The notes below the pieces were generated by a model, which was given only the letters and a program-made list of their open reading frames with translations, was not told the DNA's origin and did no database searches. The position numbers were made by a program, and so were the translations under genes. This document shows, piece after piece, positions 26,722-35,522 of a stretch of 64,000 bases of DNA. The stretch comes from Pseudoxanthomonas sp. z9 (GTDB taxonomy: Bacteria > Pseudomonadota > Gammaproteobacteria > Xanthomonadales > Xanthomonadaceae). The stretch's first letter is position 1. Each line of letters starts with the position of its first letter. The DNA lies in assembly GCF_006542425.1 (NCBI RefSeq), contig NZ_VFID01000014.1, positions 248,001 to 312,000 of the forward strand, given 5' to 3'.

Positions 26722-28641
26722 ATGTCCCCCGAACCTTCCCCGTCTTCGCTCGTTTTCGCCGATCTCGGCCTGTCCGCGCCGGTCATGGCCGCGGTCACCG
26801 AAGTGGGCTACGAAACCCCGTCCCCCATCCAGGCCGCCACCATCCCGGCGGTGCTGGCCGGCCGCGACGTGCTGGGCCAGGCCCAGACCGGCACCGGCAA
26901 GACCGCGGCGTTCGCGCTGCCGCTGCTGTCCTCCATCAACCTGGCAGCCGACAAGCCGCAGGCGCTGGTGCTGGCGCCGACCCGCGAACTGGCGATCCAG
27001 GTCGCCGAGGCGTTCCAGCGCTACGCGGCGAAGATGCCCGGTTTCCACGTCCTGCCGATCTATGGCGGCCAGAGCTACTACCCGCAGTTGCAGGCGCTCA
27101 AGCGCGGCGTGCACGTGGTGGTGGGCACGCCGGGCCGGGTGATCGATCACCTGGAGCGCGGCTCGCTGGATCTGTCCGGCCTGACCACGCTGGTGCTGGA
27201 CGAAGCCGACGAAATGCTGCGGATGGGCTTCATCGACGACGTCGAGACGGTCCTGAAGAAGACTCCTGAATCGCGCCAGGTCGCGCTGTTTTCGGCGACC
27301 ATGCCGCCGGCGATCCGGCGCATCGCCCAGACCTACCTCAAGGACCCGGTCGAGGTCACCATCGCGGCCAAGACCACCACCTCGGCCAATATCCGCCAGC
27401 GCTACTGGTTCGTCAGCGGCCTGCACAAGCTCGATGCGCTGACCCGCATCCTGGAAGCCGAGCCGTTCGACGGCATGATCATCTTCGCCCGCACCAAGGC
27501 GGCGACCGAGGAACTGGCCGGCAAGTTGCAGGCGCGCGGCTTGGCCGCCGCCGCCATCAACGGCGACATGCAGCAGGCCCAGCGCGAGAAGACCATCCAG
27601 CAGTTGAAGGACGGCAAGCTGGACGTGCTGGTGGCCACCGACGTGGCCGCGCGCGGCCTGGACGTGGAGCGCATCAGCCACGTGCTGAACTACGACATCC
27701 CGTACGACACCGAAAGCTACGTGCATCGCATCGGCCGCACCGGCCGCGCCGGCCGCAGTGGCGACGCGATCCTGTTCGTCACGCCGCGCGAGAAGGGCAT
27801 GCTGCGCGCCATCGAGCGCGCCACCCGCCAGCCGATCCAGGAAATGCAGTTGCCCAGCGTCGAGGCGGTCAACGATCGCCGGGTACAGAAATTCCTCGGT
27901 CGCATCACCGATACCCTGGCCGCCGGCGACGCGGGCGAGTTCCGTGGCCTGATCGAGGCCTACGAGCAGGAGCACAACGTACCGGCGGTGGACATCGCCG
28001 CCGCGCTGGCGCGCCTGCTGCAGGGCGACACGCCGCTGTTGCTGCCGCCGGAACAGCGGCGCGACGCGCGCGCGCGTGGTGATCGGCCGGTGCGCGAGGA
28101 ACGGCCGGTGCGCGAGCCGCGCCCGGAACGGGGTGAACGCAGCGAGCGTCCGGCCCGCCGCGAGCACCACGAAGGCGGGTACGAGCGCGCGCATGACGAG
28201 GCGGCCCCGCCGCGCATCGAGCGCCCGCGCTTCGACAAGCCGCCGCGCGCCGAACCCGAGGTCGGCATGGAGACCTTCCGCATCGAGGTGGGGCACATGC
28301 ACGGCGTCAAGCCGGCGAACATCGTCGGCGCGATCGCCAACGAGGCCGGCCTGGAAGCGCGCTACATCGGCCGCATCGACATCCACGACGATCACTCGGT
28401 GCTGGATCTGCCCGAAGGCATGCCGTCGGAGATCCTCTCGCACCTGAAGAAGGTCTGGGTGTCCGGCCAGCAACTGCGCATCCATCGGATGGGCGAGGAC
28501 AGCGGCCACGCGCCGCCGCGTCGCCAGCGTCCGGAAGGACGCCCGCCGGGTAAGCTGGGCGGCGGTTTCGCGAAGAAGGCGCGCGACGGCGCGCCGCCGA
28601 AACCGCACCGCAAGGGAAAGCCGGCGCCGCGCCGCGACTGA
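26722..28641 (+). CDS. deaD: DEAD-box ATP-dependent RNA helicase (DeaD/CsdA-like)
   Basis: A 639-residue RNA helicase that unwinds RNA duplexes in ribosome assembly, mRNA decay or cold response. All motifs are present: Q motif TPSPIQ, Walker A QTGTGKT (55-61), PTRELA (86-91), GTPGR, DEAD (160-163), SAT (191-193), ARGLD and HRIGRTGRAGR. After a charged Arg/Glu linker (about 450-530) comes a DbpA-type RNA-binding domain (FRIEVGHMHGVKPANIVGAI) and a basic tail. I chose the ATG at 26722 because the upstream in-frame sequence does not look like protein. Confidence 0.95.
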   Translation: MSPEPSPSSLVFADLGLSAPVMAAVTEVGYETPSPIQAATIPAVLAGRDVLGQAQTGTGKTAAFALPLLSSINLAADKPQALVLAPTRELAIQVAEAFQRYAAKMPGFHVLPIYGGQSYYPQLQALKRGVHVVVGTPGRVIDHLERGSLDLSGLTTLVLDEADEMLRMGFIDDVETVLKKTPESRQVALFSATMPPAIRRIAQTYLKDPVEVTIAAKTTTSANIRQRYWFVSGLHKLDALTRILEAEPFDGMIIFARTKAATEELAGKLQARGLAAAAINGDMQQAQREKTIQQLKDGKLDVLVATDVAARGLDVERISHVLNYDIPYDTESYVHRIGRTGRAGRSGDAILFVTPREKGMLRAIERATRQPIQEMQLPSVEAVNDRRVQKFLGRITDTLAAGDAGEFRGLIEAYEQEHNVPAVDIAAALARLLQGDTPLLLPPEQRRDARARGDRPVREERPVREPRPERGERSERPARREHHEGGYERAHDEAAPPRIERPRFDKPPRAEPEVGMETFRIEVGHMHGVKPANIVGAIANEAGLEARYIGRIDIHDDHSVLDLPEGMPSEILSHLKKVWVSGQQLRIHRMGEDSGHAPPRRQRPEGRPPGKLGGGFAKKARDGAPPKPHRKGKPAPRRD

Positions 28642-28681
28642 TCGCCGCGGCATCGGCGGGTCTAATCAACCGTAAGGCGGG

Positions 28682-29071
28682 TCAACCGTAGGGCTGGCGC
28701 AGTGGAAGCGGACGCCCGCCCGCCGCGCGGGCCTGTCCGACATCGCCTAGCGGGGCCCCCATGCGCTGCCAGACTTCGCGCAGCAGGTTTTCCATGTGGT
28801 GCCAGTCGAGCCGCTCGAAATGATCGAAGCGTTCCTCGTAGCGCTGTTCCAGCGTATGCAGCAAGCCCGCCAGCGGGACCTGGTGGTATTGCAGATAGCA
28901 GTCGTACGCGAACATGAGGCTGGGTTCGTAGCGGCTGAACGAGGTCCCCGGCTGATAGAACCCGGATGAAGGAATCCCTTCGCGCCATTCTTCCAGTTCG
29001 GCCTTCACGTCCACCACCTCGCACTTGCCGGGGACGGCCTGCCGCGGGGGATACCGATGGATGCTGCCCAT
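28682..29071 (-). CDS. Hypothetical protein of 129 residues
   Basis: A soluble 129-residue protein with no signal peptide or membrane helix. It has a regular helical pattern with many aromatic and acidic residues (YDCYLQYHQVPLAGLLHTLEQRYEERFDHFERLDWHHMENLLREVWQ). Its reading frame has normal codon use for this genome and a fair ribosome-binding site (AGGAGG 5 bp upstream). I recognise no family. It is convergent with deaD, which ends 40 bp away, and divergent from ku. Confidence 0.65.
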   Translation of the reverse strand: MGSIHRYPPRQAVPGKCEVVDVKAELEEWREGIPSSGFYQPGTSFSRYEPSLMFAYDCYLQYHQVPLAGLLHTLEQRYEERFDHFERLDWHHMENLLREVWQRMGAPLGDVGQARAAGGRPLPLRQPYG

Positions 29072-29263
29072 GCATGTCCTCCTTTCTGACGAGAGCGCCC
29101 ATCATGGCCGTCGCGCTCGTCACGAATGTAAACGCCGCATGGAGAAAACATTAAGTCTCGACGGACGTCGCGTTTTTGCACTGCCCCAGCGCGGGCTTGC
29201 GTTCACTTGCCCATCATCGCGCAGGCACTAACAAGGAATGGATACCCGCCGCGAGGACGCGTC

Positions 29264-30178
29264 ATGGCACGCCCCATCTGGACAGGCACGCTTTCCTTCG
29301 GCCTGTTGAACGTTCCGGTTTCGCTGATGTCCGGCGAGCGCAAGGTCGATCTGCACTTCCGCATGCTGGATTCGCGCGATCGCAAGCCGATCCGGTTCGA
29401 GCGGGTCAATGCCGAGACCGGCGAGGAAGTGCCATGGAAGGACATCGTCAAGGCCTACGAGTACGACAAGGGCAACTACGTGGTGGTGGAGGAAGAGGAC
29501 ATCCGCGCCGCCGCGCCGGAGAGCCACGAGACGGTGGAGGTGGAGGCCTTCATCGAGCGCGACGCGATCGATCCGCGCTACTTCGAGAAACCCTATGTGC
29601 TGGTGCCCGGCAAGAAGGCCGAGAAGGGCTACGTGCTGCTGCGCTGCACGTTGGAGTCGACCGGCCGGATCGGCGTGGCCCGGGTCGTGATCCGCACCCG
29701 CGAATACCTGTCCGCGGTGATGCCGCTGGGCGACGCGCTGGTGCTGATGCTGTTGCGCTATCCGCAGGAACTGGTGGAACCGGACGAATACAAGCTGCCC
29801 ACCGGCAGCGCCTCGTCCTATCGCATTTCGGCCAAGGAGGAGGAGATGGCCAGGCAACTGGTGGAATCGATGGCCGGCGACTGGTCACCCGACGACTACC
29901 ACGACGAGTTCCGCGCGCGCCTGCAGGCGATCATCCGCAAGCGGATCAAGTCCAAGGGCGCGACCGCGCGCGTGGAGGAACCGGAACGCGAGGAAGAGGC
30001 CGCCACCAACGTGGTCGACTTCATGGCCCTGCTGCAGAAAAGCCTGGCGGACAAGAAACGCACGCCGGCGAAGAAATCGGCGGCGAAGAAGGCCCCCGCG
30101 CGCAAGCGCGCACGCAAGACGGCGACCAAGGCCGCCAGCAAGCGCGCGACGAAGAAGACGGCCACGCGCAAGCGTTGA
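29264..30178 (+). CDS. ku: Ku protein (non-homologous end-joining)
   Basis: A 304-residue bacterial Ku homodimer subunit that binds double-strand DNA ends. It begins MARPIWTGTLSFGLLNVPVSLMSG, with the typical FERVNAETGEEVPWKDIVKAYEYDKGNYVVVEEEDI core and RISAKEEEMARQLVESM. The C-terminal 40 residues are Lys/Arg/Ala-rich (like a histone tail), as in long Ku proteins. GAGGA about 7 bp upstream supports the start. It is intact, while its normal partner ligD nearby is disrupted. Confidence 0.95.
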   Translation: MARPIWTGTLSFGLLNVPVSLMSGERKVDLHFRMLDSRDRKPIRFERVNAETGEEVPWKDIVKAYEYDKGNYVVVEEEDIRAAAPESHETVEVEAFIERDAIDPRYFEKPYVLVPGKKAEKGYVLLRCTLESTGRIGVARVVIRTREYLSAVMPLGDALVLMLLRYPQELVEPDEYKLPTGSASSYRISAKEEEMARQLVESMAGDWSPDDYHDEFRARLQAIIRKRIKSKGATARVEEPEREEEAATNVVDFMALLQKSLADKKRTPAKKSAAKKAPARKRARKTATKAASKRATKKTATRKR

Positions 30179-30219
30179 TCGCTCCGGATGCGCGGCACGC
30201 CCGGGGCGCCGCGCGGCGG

Positions 30220-30426
30220 TCAGCCGCGTTCGTCTTCCACCGATGCCTGCAACGCGGCGGCAAGGCCGGCATCGCCGGACACCAGTTCGGTCCAGCGCAG
30301 TTCGACCCCGCGCCTGCGGCCCTTCTCGGTCAGCTTCAGTCCGACCGGATCGATCACCAGGGTGTAGGTGACATCGTTGAGGAGCAACTCACGGCGCAGG
30401 GGTTTGTCCAGTGGAGTCATCTTCAT
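30220..30426 (-). CDS. Small protein of unknown function near ku
   Basis: A 68-residue acidic/basic mixed protein starting MKMTPLDKPLRRELLLNDV and continuing YTLVIDPVGLKLTEKGRRRGVELRWTELVSGD. It has a plausible beta-sheet pattern, no signal peptide and no cysteine. Two further in-frame Met codons follow the first. It lies convergent to ku in the gap before the ligD remnant. I do not recognise a family, but it looks coding. Confidence 0.6.
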   Translation of the reverse strand: MKMTPLDKPLRRELLLNDVTYTLVIDPVGLKLTEKGRRRGVELRWTELVSGDAGLAAALQASVEDERG

Positions 30427-30484
30427 ACATCCCGTTGACGGAATCCCGACCATAGTGGACCCCGTGTGATGATCAGGTTCACCG

Positions 30485-30600
30485 ATGAGTCTGGTGGAGT
30501 ACCCGCGCCAGCGGCACTTCGGGCGTCCGCGTACCGACCCCGGTGCGTACCGGGCATGTCTCGGTCAGACCGCGGTGGCCGTTGTTCAAGCGCGTGGACC
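30485..30600 (+). pseudogene. Relic of LigD phosphoesterase-domain start
   Basis: The frame starting at 30485 reads MSLVEYPRQRHFGRPRTDPG, close to the usual LigD N-terminus (MSL.EYRRKR.F.RTPEPxG as I remember it), and then AVVQARGPLH, which may echo the VVQKH..RRLHYD motif. It breaks down after about 40 residues. It is in a different frame from the polymerase domain that follows. Inference: 5' remains of a full-length ligD whose middle was deleted. Confidence 0.45.
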
Positions 30601-30689
30601 CCTGCACGGCACTCGACAAGGCCGTCACCCAAATGCCGCGGCCGGGCAGGATCGCGGCGGATCTGCGCTCATCGGACCGGAGGGCGGAC

Positions 30690-31625
30690 ATGGCGGACAA
30701 GGCGAACGGCAAGACGGCGGGCAAGCGAAGTACCGGACGCGCCTCGGCCACGGACGAGCGTATCGAACTGACCCATCCTGACCGCGAGGTCTATCCGGAC
30801 AGTGGCAGGACCAAGCAGGACGTGGCCGACTACTAAGACACGGTGATGGCGTGGCTGCTGCCGGAAATCAGCGGGCGCCCGCTGTCGATCATCCGCTGCC
30901 CGCAGGGGTCCACGCGGCCATGCTTTTTCCAGAAGCATCTGGCCGCCGGCATGCACTACGTGGACAGCGTGCCGCTGGTGGAGGAGAGCGGCCAGACAGA
31001 GGATTACCTGGTGGTGCGCGACGCGCGGGCGGTGCGCGAACTGGTCCAGTTCAACACGCTGGAGTTCCATCCGTGGGGCGCGCACGCGGACGATCCGGAT
31101 CGCGCGGACCGGGTGGTGTTCGACCTCGATCCCGGCGCCGGCGTGCCGTGGTCTGAAACCGTGGCCGCCGCGCGACGGCTGCGCGGCCTGCTGGAGGATG
31201 CGGGCCTGCAATCGTTCGTGCGCACGTCCGGCGGCAAGGGCCTGCATGTGGTGGTGCCGCTGAAGCCGGCCTGCGACTGGGAACAGGTCAAGCCGTTCGC
31301 GCATGCCTTCGCCGAATCGATGGCGAGGATGGAACCGCTGAAGTATGTCGCCACCTCCAGCAAGCGGCTGCGCAAGGGGCGCATCTTCATCGATTACCTG
31401 CGCAACGGGCGCGGCGCCACCAGCGTGGCCTCGTTTTCGCTGCGTGCGCGTCCCGGCGCGCCGGTGGCGATGCCGTTGCGCTGGGAGGAACTGGGGCGGG
31501 TGAAAGGCGGCAACGCCTTCGATATCGATTCGGTCCCGGCGCGCTTGCGCCGGCTCAAGCAACACCCCTGGGCCGGCATCGAACGGATTCGACAGAACCT
31601 GGCGGGGTTGGCGCGCGACGATTGA
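30690..31625 (+). pseudogene. ligD: LigD polymerase (PolDom) domain with in-frame stop
   Basis: The reading frame encodes the primase-polymerase domain of LigD (about 311 codons) but carries a TAA at 30834-30836. Before it stands IELTHPDREVYPDSGRTKQDVADY, and after it DTVMAWLLPEISGRPLSIIRCPQG, in the same frame. The family normally has DVADYY at this place, so one base change (TAC/TAT to TAA) explains it. The catalytic residues remain: FHPWGAH, VFDLDPG, HVVVPLKP and FIDYLRNGRGATSVASFS. An internal GTG/ATG at 30843-30848 could restart translation of the larger part. It is either a pseudogene or a sequencing error. Confidence 0.85.
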
Positions 31626-31646
31626 ACGCGGCGACCGCGCCGTCCT

Positions 31647-32948
31647 TCACTCGCGCTTTGGCGAGGCTCGCAGCGTGGCGAGGCTGGTCTTGTCCAGCAT
31701 CGCCGCCACGCCCGCGTTGCGGCCGGCCAGGGTGATGATCCGGTATTCGACCGCCGCGCCCAGCAACTGGCTCGCCTCGGACAGGCTGAGCCGGTAGTCC
31801 TGCTGCAACCACTGGATCAGGCCCTGGGTGGCGGCGCGCACCGCTTCGTCCAGCGAACCGGCCTGGCCGATCGCCATCAGGCGGGTGGCCGACTCGACCC
31901 GTGGCGTGGCCAGCGCCCGCTCCTTGATGACGGCCACGCTGAATTCCACGTCCATCGAGGTTTCCAGTCCGTACTGCGAGATCTCGCCATCGCCCTGCGC
32001 GGCGTGCGCATCGCCCAGGTAGAGCAGCGCGCCGGGTTGCGCGACCGGCAGGTAGACGGTCGTGCCCTCGACGATCTGGTTGAAGTCCATGTTGCCGCCA
32101 AAGCGGCCGCTGTCGCCGGCCGACATCGGCGGAAAACCGAAGCCCGGCGCCACCGCGATGCCGCCGAGCATCGGCCGCAGGGGAATCGTCAGGCCATCCA
32201 GGCCGCTGCCAGGTGGCGGCAGCGCGATGCCGCGCACGCGATCCAGGCGCCAGCGCACCGGCTTGCCGAGCGCGCCGGCCTGCGTCGCCAGCCCCAGGCC
32301 CTGCGCGCGTCCGACCAGTGCGTCCAGGCTGTCCGCATGATCGCGATTGGGGCGGAGCCGATGCAGGGTGACGGCGAGGACATCGCCGGGTTCGGCGCCA
32401 TCGACGTAGAAGGGACCGACCTGCGGATTGCCGAACAGCGCGCGGGTGACGCCGTGCTCATCCACGCCGCCGGAATCCAGGGTGCGCGTGCGCACTGTGT
32501 CGCCGGGCCAGATCGTGAGAACGGGCGCGCGGTCCGCGCTGAACAGGTTGGCGTAGTCACGCGGAACGAAGTCGATCAGCCGGGGAGGGCCCGGCGGGCG
32601 CGACGGCAGCCGGGTCGCGGTGAAGGCATGTTCGGCCCGGCGTTCGGGTTGGTTGGGATCCGGAAAATCGGCGGTGCCCATCAGTGCGTCGGCGTCACGG
32701 GTGCCGTGCAGGTGGTAGTGCCGGTCATTGGCGGTGGCGGTCACCCGCAACTGCGCTCCTTCCGCGCGGCCGGTCAGCGGATCGCCGTCGAGCGTGCCGC
32801 TGAGCCGCGCGCCGTCCCGATTCAGTTCCAGCGTCTGGTGGACCGGATTGCCCCACAGATCGATCACCACCCGCCAGCGCTCCGTTTCGGACGCGCTGGC
32901 GGAGGTCGCCCACAGGCAGGCGAACAGCAGCAGGATTCGAACGGTCAT
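31647..32948 (-). CDS. Secreted acetamidase/formamidase-family protein
   Basis: A 433-residue exported hydrolase with signal peptide MTVRILLLFACLWATSASAS. After an N-terminal beta region (about 25-115) comes the acetamidase/formamidase fold: PVLTIWPGDTVRTRTLDSGGVDEHG, then FYVDGAEPGDVLAVTL, FGGNMDFNQIVEGTTVYLPV and LYLGDAHAAQGDGEI. It cleaves short amides or works on a related bond. It is likely the last gene of a run that includes the serine hydrolase 88 bp upstream. Confidence 0.88.
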   Translation of the reverse strand: MTVRILLLFACLWATSASASETERWRVVIDLWGNPVHQTLELNRDGARLSGTLDGDPLTGRAEGAQLRVTATANDRHYHLHGTRDADALMGTADFPDPNQPERRAEHAFTATRLPSRPPGPPRLIDFVPRDYANLFSADRAPVLTIWPGDTVRTRTLDSGGVDEHGVTRALFGNPQVGPFYVDGAEPGDVLAVTLHRLRPNRDHADSLDALVGRAQGLGLATQAGALGKPVRWRLDRVRGIALPPPGSGLDGLTIPLRPMLGGIAVAPGFGFPPMSAGDSGRFGGNMDFNQIVEGTTVYLPVAQPGALLYLGDAHAAQGDGEISQYGLETSMDVEFSVAVIKERALATPRVESATRLMAIGQAGSLDEAVRAATQGLIQWLQQDYRLSLSEASQLLGAAVEYRIITLAGRNAGVAAMLDKTSLATLRASPKRE

Positions 32949-33036
32949 GCGCGGACTCCAGGGAATTCCCCGAAGGGGATGCCCCGGACGCGCCGAACGT
33001 CGCAGGGGTGTGGAGGCGAAGGCGGGCGGGGGGCGC

Positions 33037-34647
33037 CTATCGAGACGCGCCCGCGACGGGGGGAGCGGGTACGGAACGTTTGTAGTAGACACGCGATTCA
33101 CCCAGCGACAGGGTCAGCGCGCGGACGTTGCCTTCGGCGTCACGATGGAAGGTGTAGCCGGTGGAGAACACGGTGAGCGCGATGAAGCGGTTGGGCGCCA
33201 GCGCGCGCAGCACGCCGGTCTCGTCCGGCAGGACCACGGAGAGCGCCTTGCCGTCGAAGCGGATGTCCAGGGTGGCGGCGCCGTCGTCGAAGGCATCCGC
33301 CTGGGCGCCGCGCAGATCTTCCACGGTTCCGGCGTCGCGGACATAGTGGCCCGCATAGTCGCCGAACCGCCCGCTGGCCGCGTCCAGCGGAATCGTGCGC
33401 ACCAACGGATTGACGCCGCGCCCGATGGCATCCGACAGCGCGTTGCGGATTTCGCCGCGCAACGCCCAGCCGTTTTCACCGTTGGTGAGGATGACGAAGC
33501 CGTCGCCGGTTTCCGGATAGCCTTCGATCCAGGCGTGGTAGCTGTCGTTGGAACCCCCGTGATGGAACACCCGTTGTTCGCCTTCGCCCTCCAAGCGTGG
33601 CCCGAGGCCGAAATTGCCCGGCGCCACTTCGGTCATCATCTGGATCGCCAGTGCGCGCGGCAGGTAGTCATCGCGGCCCTGATAGCTGCGGATGAGCGCG
33701 CCGACGAACGCGCCGAGTTCGTTCGCGCTGGTCCACAGACCCGCAGGAGCCTGCTGTGGAAAGCGCTGCCAGCCGCGCGGCAGGGCGACCGCGTTTCCCT
33801 GTGCGTCATGTGCGTAGGCGACATTGGCGCGCGCGGCCTCCGCCGGATCCTGGAAGGTGCTGCGCGCCATGCCGAGCGGGCTGAACACCTCCGCGCGCGC
33901 TGCGGCTTCCAGCGGCGCGCCGGTGGCGTCCTCGATCATCAACTGCTCGATCACGGTGCCGCCGCCGGAGTAGTCGACCATCGTGCCGGGCCGGTGTTTC
34001 AGCCGGATCGCCGGCGTGCGCGCCGGCGTCTGTCCTTCCAGTGTCTGCAGCAGGGTGGGTGTCGCTTCGCCAGGCAGATAGTCGGGGAACCCGTGTACGT
34101 TCAGGCCGGCGGTGTGGGACATCAGCATGCGCAGGTTGACCGTCTCGCGCGGGTGGCCGGGCCGCGCCGGAAGCCGCCACGACGTCAGGGTCCGGTTCAC
34201 GTCGCCATCCAGATCCAGGCGTCGCTGCGCGACCAGGCGCAGCGAGGTCGCGGCGGTCACCACCTTGCTGATCGAACCGACATTGAACAGCGTGTCGGCG
34301 TCGACGGCGCCCGCATGGCCCGCGCGCAGTTGGCCGTAGCCCGCGGCGGCCACCACTCGGCCATCGCGAAGGAGCGCGACCGCCACGCCCGGCACCTGGT
34401 GATGGGCCATGCGTTCGCGCAGGGACCAGCGCGGGAGCGGCTCGCCACTGGCCAGCAGGTTGGGGCGCAGGCCGTGCGCGAGCGCCGCCAATGGACTGGA
34501 TGGTGCATCCGACCCCATCGCCGGCGGGGCCGCGCGGACCGGCGCGGCGAGCAGCGCCAGGATCGCCAGCAAGGGAAGGACGATGGCAGACGCGGAGCGG
34601 AAAATCCGCGGGTAGGGACGCGCGAGGGGGAGGATGGTGATACGCAT
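33037..34647 (-). CDS. Secreted beta-lactamase-fold serine hydrolase
   Basis: A 536-residue protein with a signal peptide (residues 1-40) and a class-C-beta-lactamase/PBP4*-type domain. The nucleophile motif is SISK (Ser125, Lys128), the second motif is DYSGGG (Tyr), and HHGGSND is the third. A C-terminal lipocalin-like beta domain (about 430-536) follows, as is common. It might act on peptidoglycan peptides, amino-acid esters or peptides. It lies 110 bp downstream of the LytTR response regulator gene on the same strand. Confidence 0.9.
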   Translation of the reverse strand: MRITILPLARPYPRIFRSASAIVLPLLAILALLAAPVRAAPPAMGSDAPSSPLAALAHGLRPNLLASGEPLPRWSLRERMAHHQVPGVAVALLRDGRVVAAAGYGQLRAGHAGAVDADTLFNVGSISKVVTAATSLRLVAQRRLDLDGDVNRTLTSWRLPARPGHPRETVNLRMLMSHTAGLNVHGFPDYLPGEATPTLLQTLEGQTPARTPAIRLKHRPGTMVDYSGGGTVIEQLMIEDATGAPLEAAARAEVFSPLGMARSTFQDPAEAARANVAYAHDAQGNAVALPRGWQRFPQQAPAGLWTSANELGAFVGALIRSYQGRDDYLPRALAIQMMTEVAPGNFGLGPRLEGEGEQRVFHHGGSNDSYHAWIEGYPETGDGFVILTNGENGWALRGEIRNALSDAIGRGVNPLVRTIPLDAASGRFGDYAGHYVRDAGTVEDLRGAQADAFDDGAATLDIRFDGKALSVVLPDETGVLRALAPNRFIALTVFSTGYTFHRDAEGNVRALTLSLGESRVYYKRSVPAPPVAGASR

Positions 34648-34757
34648 GCGGTCGGGATTCCAATGCGGGGAAACCTGACTGTAGGCGGCGGCGCCCGCAT
34701 GCGGTGCGCCGCTGCGCCGGACCGTGCCGTGGTTGCGCCGCGTCGTGGGTGACGGAC

Positions 34758-35522
34758 TTAGCGCGCGGGCTGGAGGTGGGCGAGCAGCGCGTCGATATAG
34801 GTCCGGCTGGCACGCAGAGGCGTGCCGTCGCGTAGCCGCAGCAGCGCGTCGCGGTTGGGCAGCGCCTGCAACTCGGCCACGCAGTCGATGCGTACGATCG
34901 CCGAGCGGTGCACGCGCAGGAACCGCTGCGGATCCAGGCGTCCGGCCAGACGTTGCAGCGACTCGCGCAGCAGATGGCGCTGCCCGCGCACATGCAGCAC
35001 GGCGTAGTCGCCATCGGCCTGGATCCATTCGACCTGGCCGGCTTCCACGAAGGCCAGCCGGCGGCCGATGCGCACCGAGAATCGGTGTACCGGTCCGATC
35101 GCGTCGTCATCGGCCGATCCGCTTCCCGGATCCGGACCCGCCGCATGGCCCGACTGCCGCCACTGGTGGAACTGGCGCGCGCGGGCCAGCGCGTCGGCGA
35201 AGCGTTCGTCGTCTATCGGCTTGAGCAGATAATCAATCGCCTTGAGTTCGAACGCGCGCAGCGCGAAGCGGTCATGGGCGGTCAGCAGGATGCCCAGCGG
35301 CCGCTGTTCGGCGGGCAGCGCGGCCAGCATCGACAAACCGTCCAGGGTCGGCATCTGCACGTCGACGAAGGCCAGATCCACCGGGTGTTCGCGCAGGCCC
35401 TCCAGGGCGACCCGCCCATCGGCGTACTCGCCGGCCAGGACGATGTCGGGATGCGCGGCCAGGCGCGCGATCACGCCGCGCCGGGCGAGCGGCTCATCAT
35501 CCACCACCGCGACCCGCATCAT
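34758..35522 (-). CDS. LytTR response regulator
   Basis: A 254-residue regulator with a receiver domain (Asp8/Asp9 acidic pocket, phospho-acceptor Asp54 in FVDVQMPTLDG, LLTAHDRFALRAFELKAIDYLLKPI) and a LytTR DNA-binding domain (about 145-250: VRIGRRLAFVEAGQVEWIQADGDYAVLHV ... FLRVHRSAIV). It pairs with the histidine kinase whose stop codon overlaps its start by 4 bp (ATGA). An alternative ATG is at 35519. Targets may include the downstream serine hydrolase and acetamidase. Confidence 0.95.
   Translation of the reverse strand: MMRVAVVDDEPLARRGVIARLAAHPDIVLAGEYADGRVALEGLREHPVDLAFVDVQMPTLDGLSMLAALPAEQRPLGILLTAHDRFALRAFELKAIDYLLKPIDDERFADALARARQFHQWRQSGHAAGPDPGSGSADDDAIGPVHRFSVRIGRRLAFVEAGQVEWIQADGDYAVLHVRGQRHLLRESLQRLAGRLDPQRFLRVHRSAIVRIDCVAELQALPNRDALLRLRDGTPLRASRTYIDALLAHLQPAR

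Noticed and set aside
26605..28653. Very long open frame on the minus strand across the DEAD-box helicase gene
   Set aside because: Antisense shadow of the GC-rich helicase; repetitive Ala/Arg/Gln/His composition and no family match, while the + strand protein has all helicase motifs.
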